Shown here: positions 4,275 to 7,957 of the stretch, piece by piece
How the letters are laid out: each line of letters starts with the position of its first letter
How positions within the stretch are numbered: the first letter of the stretch is position 1
NCBI GenBank assembly: GCA_049680295.1
Contig: JBAUHN010000411.1
Location: forward strand, 1 to 7,957
Direction of reading: 5' to 3'
Length of the DNA: 7,957 nt
Source of the DNA: JBAUHN01 sp049680295
Lineage (GTDB): Bacteria; Pseudomonadota; Alphaproteobacteria; Rhodobacterales; Rhodobacteraceae
Program-made: the position numbers and the translations under genes
The notes under the pieces: model-generated
The model's database searches: none
The model's input: only the letters and a program-made list of their open reading frames with translations
Told to the model about the DNA's origin: nothing

Positions 4275-5559
4275 GCTTCCCCCAAAGCTGATTCCCGTTT
4301 TCCAAGGAGAGGCGCGGTATCGCGGGGCTTATGGTGGCAGGGGCAGCGGAAAAACCCGCAGCTTCGGGCAAATGGCGGCGGTTCATGCGGCCCGCTGCGC
4401 GCAGGCAGACCGATCAGGCATCATTCTGTGTGTCCGTGAGTTCATGAACAGCCTGGACGAAAGCTCGATGGCCGAGGTTAAGGCCGCGATACAGTCGGAC
4501 TCGTTTTTGGCGTCATGGTTTGAAATTGGCGAAAAGTTCATTCGCACGAAGGATTGCGGTAACGGAGCGCGAGTTGATTTCAAGTTTGCTGGCCTCAATC
4601 GAAACGTAGACAGCATCAAGTCAAAGGCCCGCATTTTACTGTGCTGGGCTGATGAGGCAGAGCCGATCAGTGATATTGCATGGCGCAAGCTCATTCCAAC
4701 GGTTCGGGAACATGAATCTGAAATATGGGTCACATGGAACCCAGAACGCAAGAACAGCACGACGCACGAACGCTTCAGAGGCAACCCGCCCGATGGGGCT
4801 AAGATTGTGGAGCTTAACTGGCGGGATAATCCAATGTTCCCAGAGGTTCTTGAGCAGGAGCGACTAAACGACTTCAGCAAGAGGCCCGATCATTACGGAC
4901 ATATCTGGGAAGGTGAATTCGTCACCGTTGTTGAGGGCGCTTACTACGCCAAGGCGATCACCGCCGCCCGCAAGGAAAACCGGATTGGCAACGTCGCCGC
5001 AGATCCATTGATGACCTATCGGGCGGTTTGGGATATCGGTGGCACCGGGCAGAAGTCAGACGCAACTGCAATCTGGATTGTTCAGTACATCGGACGCGAA
5101 ATCCGCCTGCTGGATTACTACGAAGCACAAAGCCAGCCCCTCGCAACGCATGTCGCTTGGTTGAGGGACAATGGATACGCTAAAGCGCTGTGCGTTCTAC
5201 CGCATGACGGGTCAACCAATGACAAAGTGCATGACGTTTCTTTCGAGAGCGCCTTGAGGGCTGCCGGGTTTGAGGTTCAAGTCATCGCGAACCAAGGCAC
5301 AGGCGCCGCTATGAAGCGCGTTGAGGCGGCACGCAGGCTATTCCCGGCCATGTGGTTCAACGCAGTCAAATGTGAGGCCGGGTTAGACGCAATCGGCTGG
5401 TATCACGAGAAGCGCGACGAAGAACGCAACATTGGCCTTGGCCCCAACCATGATTGGGCGAGCCACGGCGCAGACGCCTTTGGGCTTGTCGCTGTTGCCT
5501 ATGAAATGCCGCAAGGCAAATCGACAGAGAAGCCGTTTGTTCGGCGGAAGGTTGTTTAA
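4258..5559 (+). CDS. terL: Phage terminase large subunit (ATPase-nuclease)
   Basis: This 433-aa packaging motor protein has an N-terminal ATPase and a C-terminal RNase H-like nuclease. The Walker A motif is GGRGSGKT at residues 26-33 (Lys32, Thr33), Walker B is ILLCWADEAE at 126-135 (Asp132, Glu133), and a coupling motif WVTWNP lies at 157-162. The nuclease part starts at YRAVWDIGGTG with Asp259, continues with Asp286 in LLDYYE and Asp317 in LPHDGS, and ends at Asp406 in HGADAFG, the usual acidic metal-binding positions. Length and motif order fit the PBSX/Terminase_6-like group. The enzyme cuts concatemeric DNA and pumps it through the portal. ATG 4258 has little ribosome site and lies inside the upstream gene, so translation is probably coupled to it. 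A TTG at 4255 would add one residue. Confidence 0.95.
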   Translation: MTPTIKLPPKLIPVFQGEARYRGAYGGRGSGKTRSFGQMAAVHAARCAQADRSGIILCVREFMNSLDESSMAEVKAAIQSDSFLASWFEIGEKFIRTKDCGNGARVDFKFAGLNRNVDSIKSKARILLCWADEAEPISDIAWRKLIPTVREHESEIWVTWNPERKNSTTHERFRGNPPDGAKIVELNWRDNPMFPEVLEQERLNDFSKRPDHYGHIWEGEFVTVVEGAYYAKAITAARKENRIGNVAADPLMTYRAVWDIGGTGQKSDATAIWIVQYIGREIRLLDYYEAQSQPLATHVAWLRDNGYAKALCVLPHDGSTNDKVHDVSFESALRAAGFEVQVIANQGTGAAMKRVEAARRLFPAMWFNAVKCEAGLDAIGWYHEKRDEERNIGLGPNHDWASHGADAFGLVAVAYEMPQGKSTEKPFVRRKVV

Positions 5560-7890
5560 GTGGATAAATTACCGGCCATAGCGCAGATGGTTCGCCAATC
5601 TGAACGCCACGCGGATGATCTGTCCAAGGATCGTTTGCGCGCTATTGAGTATTATCAGGGCGAAATGAAAGACACACCGTCTGACACTGGCCGCTCGGGA
5701 ATGGTGTCTCGCGACGTGCGCGCCAACATCAAGAAGGTGCTGCCTTCGATTATGCGCACAATCCTCAACGCTGATGAGGTTGTTGAATTTCAACCTGTTG
5801 AGGCTGGTGACGAACAAGGAGCCGAGCAGTCCAGCGATTATATGAACTTCGTGGTTCTACCGGAGACAAACGCTCGCGACGCAATCCACGACGCAATCCA
5901 TGATGCCTTGCTGCTGCGAAATGGCATTTTGAAGTGGTGGTTCGAGGAAAAGCAGGCTGTCGAGATAAGTAAGCACAGCGGTTTGACCGAAGACGCCTTG
6001 GCTCAGATTATCGCAGATGATGATATCGAGGTTCTGGAGCAATCTTCGTCCGAAGAAAACGTAGAGGCCGATGGCCAGATTACCCCGGTCACGCTCTATT
6101 CGGTGAAAATTCGCCGCACCCATACGAAAAAGCAATTGCGCTGTGCCGCCGTGCCGCGTGAGCGGTTCCTTATTCATCCTGACGCTGTGACGCTTGAGGA
6201 TAGCCCGTTGACGGGCGAAAAGACCACCATCACACGATCTGAGCTTGTTGAGATGGGGTATGACCGGGAAATGGTGTCTAAGCTGACCATCGCGGCGGAT
6301 GATAACGAAGAATCCGAGGCTCGCCGGGATGTTTATTCCGATGAATCTGAAGCAGAGCGCGCCAACGAACCGCTGGACTACTACGATATCTATCTGCGGG
6401 TGGACATGGACGACGACGGGATTGCCGAGCTTCGTCATATGACATTTGCCGGGGGGCTACAGGAAAAGAACCTTCTGGAAAATGACGAAGTTGACGAGGT
6501 GCAGTTTTGCGATGTTTGTGTGATGCGCCAACCGCACCAATGGGAAGGCATTTCGCTGGCGGATGACCTCATGGACATCCAGCGCGGCAAGACTGTTCTT
6601 CTGCGCCAGACGCTGGACAACATTTATTGGCAGAACAACCCACAACCCGTCATGCAGGACGGTGCGATTTTAAACCCTGAAGCAGTGATGAACCCGGAGT
6701 TCGGCCTGCCCATCAGAATCCGCCAAGGCATGGACGTTCGGCAGGCGCTTAATTTCAACCAGGTGCCTTTCGTGGCTAACGACAGCTTTGGCATGATGGA
6801 GTATCTGGACGCGGAGGCGCAGGATCGCACGGGGGTTTCCGACGCCTCTGCGGGTTTGGCACCTGATGCGTTGCAGAATATGACAGCCAAAGCCTCGGCG
6901 ATGATTGAGGCGGCGGGCATCGGTCAAACCGAATTGATGGTGAAGAACGTGGCCGAGGGACTGCGGAAGTTCTTCCGCGGCATGTTACGGCTTTCAATTC
7001 GTCATCAGGACGTGCCGCGCACAGTGCGCTTGCGGGATGAGTGGGTGCAAATTGATCCACGCCACTGGAACGCGGCCATGGATTGCACCGTAAACACTGG
7101 CCTTGGCGCCGGAACGCGCGAACGAGACATGCAGATGATGCAGTTTGTGATTGGCATGCAGGAGAAGCTCTTGGCTGGGTTTGGTCCGGATAATCCATTT
7201 GTTAAGCCCGAAAATCTACACGCATCTGCGTCTAAATTGATTGAAAGCGCCGGTTTGAAAACACCGGGCTTGTACATCACCGAGCCTGACAAAGAAGAAG
7301 TTGAGGCCAAACTGAAAGCCGCGCGCGAACAGCCGAATCCCGAACAGATGAAAATGCAGTCTCAAATGCAGCTTGAGCAAGCGAAATTGCAGGCGCAAAT
7401 GCAGCTGGAGCAGGCCAAGTTGGGCGCCGATAAAGAAAAAGCGATAATGCAAGCCGAGGTCGCGCGTGACAAGGAAAAAGCCCAAATGGAGGCCGACCTG
7501 ATTGTGTCGAAAGCCAAAATTGAAGCGGATCGACAGAAACAGGCCGACAAGCTGCAATCAGACGCCATTTTGCTGGATAAAAAGCTGGAATTTGAGCGTG
7601 AAAAGCTGGCCTCAGAACGCCAAGACGCTATTGGCCGGTTCCAAGCTGAGCGCATCAACGCTCAAGAGGATGCGAACAACGTTGTTGATTTTTCCGAGGC
7701 TTCACGGGGTCAGAACCCCAGCAAAGAAATCATGGACAGCATCAAGAGCCTGTCTGCCATGATCGAGGCCCAGAGTGGCCCGAAAACAGTCGTTCGCGAT
7801 GATAACGGCGAGGTTATCGGGATTCAAACGGCAACAGGCATGAAAGAAATTACTCGGGACGACCAAGGCAGCGTTACCGGGATCGCGTAA
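5560..7890 (+). CDS. P22-like phage portal protein
   Basis: This 776-aa protein starts at GTG 5560, directly after the terL stop, with GGAAGG at 5546-5551. It is close in length to the P22 portal (725 aa) and has that family's layout: an N-terminal helical part (RAIEYYQGEM, SRDVRANIKKVLPSIMRTIL), NGILKWWFEE, an acidic middle, VPRERFLIHPDA and DYYDIYLRVDMDDDG. A stem-like region follows, with WEGISLADDLMDIQRGKTVLLRQTLDNIYW, then RTGVSDASAGLAPDALQNMTAKA. Twelve copies should form the ring at the capsid vertex through which DNA enters, the docking site for terminase and tail. Residues about 590-705 are a long charged coiled coil containing a near-perfect 11-residue tandem repeat. The protein ends in two RDDxGxVxGI copies (746-755 and 766-775). 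Confidence 0.9.
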   Translation: MDKLPAIAQMVRQSERHADDLSKDRLRAIEYYQGEMKDTPSDTGRSGMVSRDVRANIKKVLPSIMRTILNADEVVEFQPVEAGDEQGAEQSSDYMNFVVLPETNARDAIHDAIHDALLLRNGILKWWFEEKQAVEISKHSGLTEDALAQIIADDDIEVLEQSSSEENVEADGQITPVTLYSVKIRRTHTKKQLRCAAVPRERFLIHPDAVTLEDSPLTGEKTTITRSELVEMGYDREMVSKLTIAADDNEESEARRDVYSDESEAERANEPLDYYDIYLRVDMDDDGIAELRHMTFAGGLQEKNLLENDEVDEVQFCDVCVMRQPHQWEGISLADDLMDIQRGKTVLLRQTLDNIYWQNNPQPVMQDGAILNPEAVMNPEFGLPIRIRQGMDVRQALNFNQVPFVANDSFGMMEYLDAEAQDRTGVSDASAGLAPDALQNMTAKASAMIEAAGIGQTELMVKNVAEGLRKFFRGMLRLSIRHQDVPRTVRLRDEWVQIDPRHWNAAMDCTVNTGLGAGTRERDMQMMQFVIGMQEKLLAGFGPDNPFVKPENLHASASKLIESAGLKTPGLYITEPDKEEVEAKLKAAREQPNPEQMKMQSQMQLEQAKLQAQMQLEQAKLGADKEKAIMQAEVARDKEKAQMEADLIVSKAKIEADRQKQADKLQSDAILLDKKLEFEREKLASERQDAIGRFQAERINAQEDANNVVDFSEASRGQNPSKEIMDSIKSLSAMIEAQSGPKTVVRDDNGEVIGIQTATGMKEITRDDQGSVTGIA
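7363..7428 (+). repeat. Tandem 33-bp repeat in the portal coiled coil
   Basis: Bases 7363-7395 and 7396-7428 encode QMQLEQAKLQA and QMQLEQAKLGA (residues 602-612 and 613-623). The DNA copies agree at 25 of 33 positions by hand count. Most differences are at third codon positions, so the protein repeat is under selection or the duplication is old. An 11-residue period is a hendecad, which suits a long helix. Confidence 0.8.
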
Positions 7891-7905
7891 ACTAAGGAAA
7901 AAAAC

Positions 7906-7957
7906 ATGGCTTTTATTAGCGACGAGGTCTTCGACCAGGGTCTGGACTACGCAGACA
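7906..7957 (+). CDS. Start of a hypothetical structural-module protein (3' partial)
   Basis: An ATG at 7906 follows the portal stop by 15 bases, with AAGGA at 7894-7898, 7 bases upstream. Seventeen residues are visible before the window ends, MAFISDEVFDQGLDYAD. From memory, small conserved proteins of unknown function in related phages, encoded right after the portal, begin in a similar way (M-A-x-I-S-D-x-V-x-D-x-G-L). This supports a real gene but gives no function. Position suggests a virion or head-assembly gene. Confidence 0.65.
   Translation, partial: MAFISDEVFDQGLDYAD

Noticed and set aside
4383..4880. 165-codon open frame on the minus strand inside terL
   Set aside because: It is antisense to well-conserved terminase motifs, its product is Ser/Arg/Leu-rich without domain pattern, and it has no neighbouring minus-strand genes.
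5559..5567. AGTGGATAA, eight of nine matches to the DnaA box complement TGTGGATAA
   Set aside because: It is a single isolated near-match across the portal start codon with no second box or AT-rich unwinding tract, so it is most likely chance.
5857..6438. 193-codon open frame on the minus strand inside the portal gene
   Set aside because: It mirrors the codon structure of the portal gene. No ribosome site or recognisable family, and every supported gene is on the + strand.

Overview
The window is a stretch of a tailed-phage genome, either a free phage or a prophage, and it runs from the replication module into the DNA-packaging module. The gene families (DUF1376 replication protein, DnaA-domain protein, SSB, DUF5681 protein, terminase, P22-like portal) and the moderate GC suggest an alphaproteobacterial host, probably Rhodobacterales. 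The host is inferred from gene style; no host gene or att site is visible. Every supported gene is on the + strand and most overlap or abut, as in phage operons. No integrase, tRNA, rRNA, CRISPR array or insertion sequence is seen.

Replication module (1-2496). The window opens in the last 46 codons of a protein ending in an AP2-type DNA-binding domain, probably an HNH homing endonuclease. It is followed by a short HTH protein that looks truncated or chimeric (140-379), a DUF1376/YdaU-type replication protein (372-1226), a stand-alone DnaA domain-IV-like DNA-binding protein (1223-1552) and a single-stranded DNA-binding protein (1540-1923). Three small ORFs come next: 51 aa, a 58-aa single-pass membrane protein, and 69 aa. 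Inside the DUF1376 gene, the inter-domain linker carries CAACGG repeats, a perfect 9+9 bp inverted repeat and a sharp drop in GC. This layout recalls the lambda origin inside gene O and is the best origin candidate here.

Middle region (2497-3938). An unrecognised 175-aa protein with a basic, low-complexity N-terminus overlaps a gene for a GIY-YIG-superfamily protein (T5orf172/MUG113 type) in visibly AT-richer DNA. About 274 bp without a convincing gene follow. This gap holds a TTGACA box, a GATATT/AATATC dyad, a weak terminator-like stem, a TATAAT box and a perfect 7-bp-stem inverted repeat. It is the likely control region or DNA site for the packaging genes.

Packaging module (3939-7957). 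A DUF5681 protein in the small-terminase position overlaps the large terminase (ATPase plus RNase H-like nuclease). That gene abuts a 776-aa P22-like portal with a long coiled-coil C-terminus. The first 17 codons of a further gene close the window. The expected pathway is that the DUF5681 protein marks the DNA, the large terminase cuts and pumps it, and the portal is the channel into the head.
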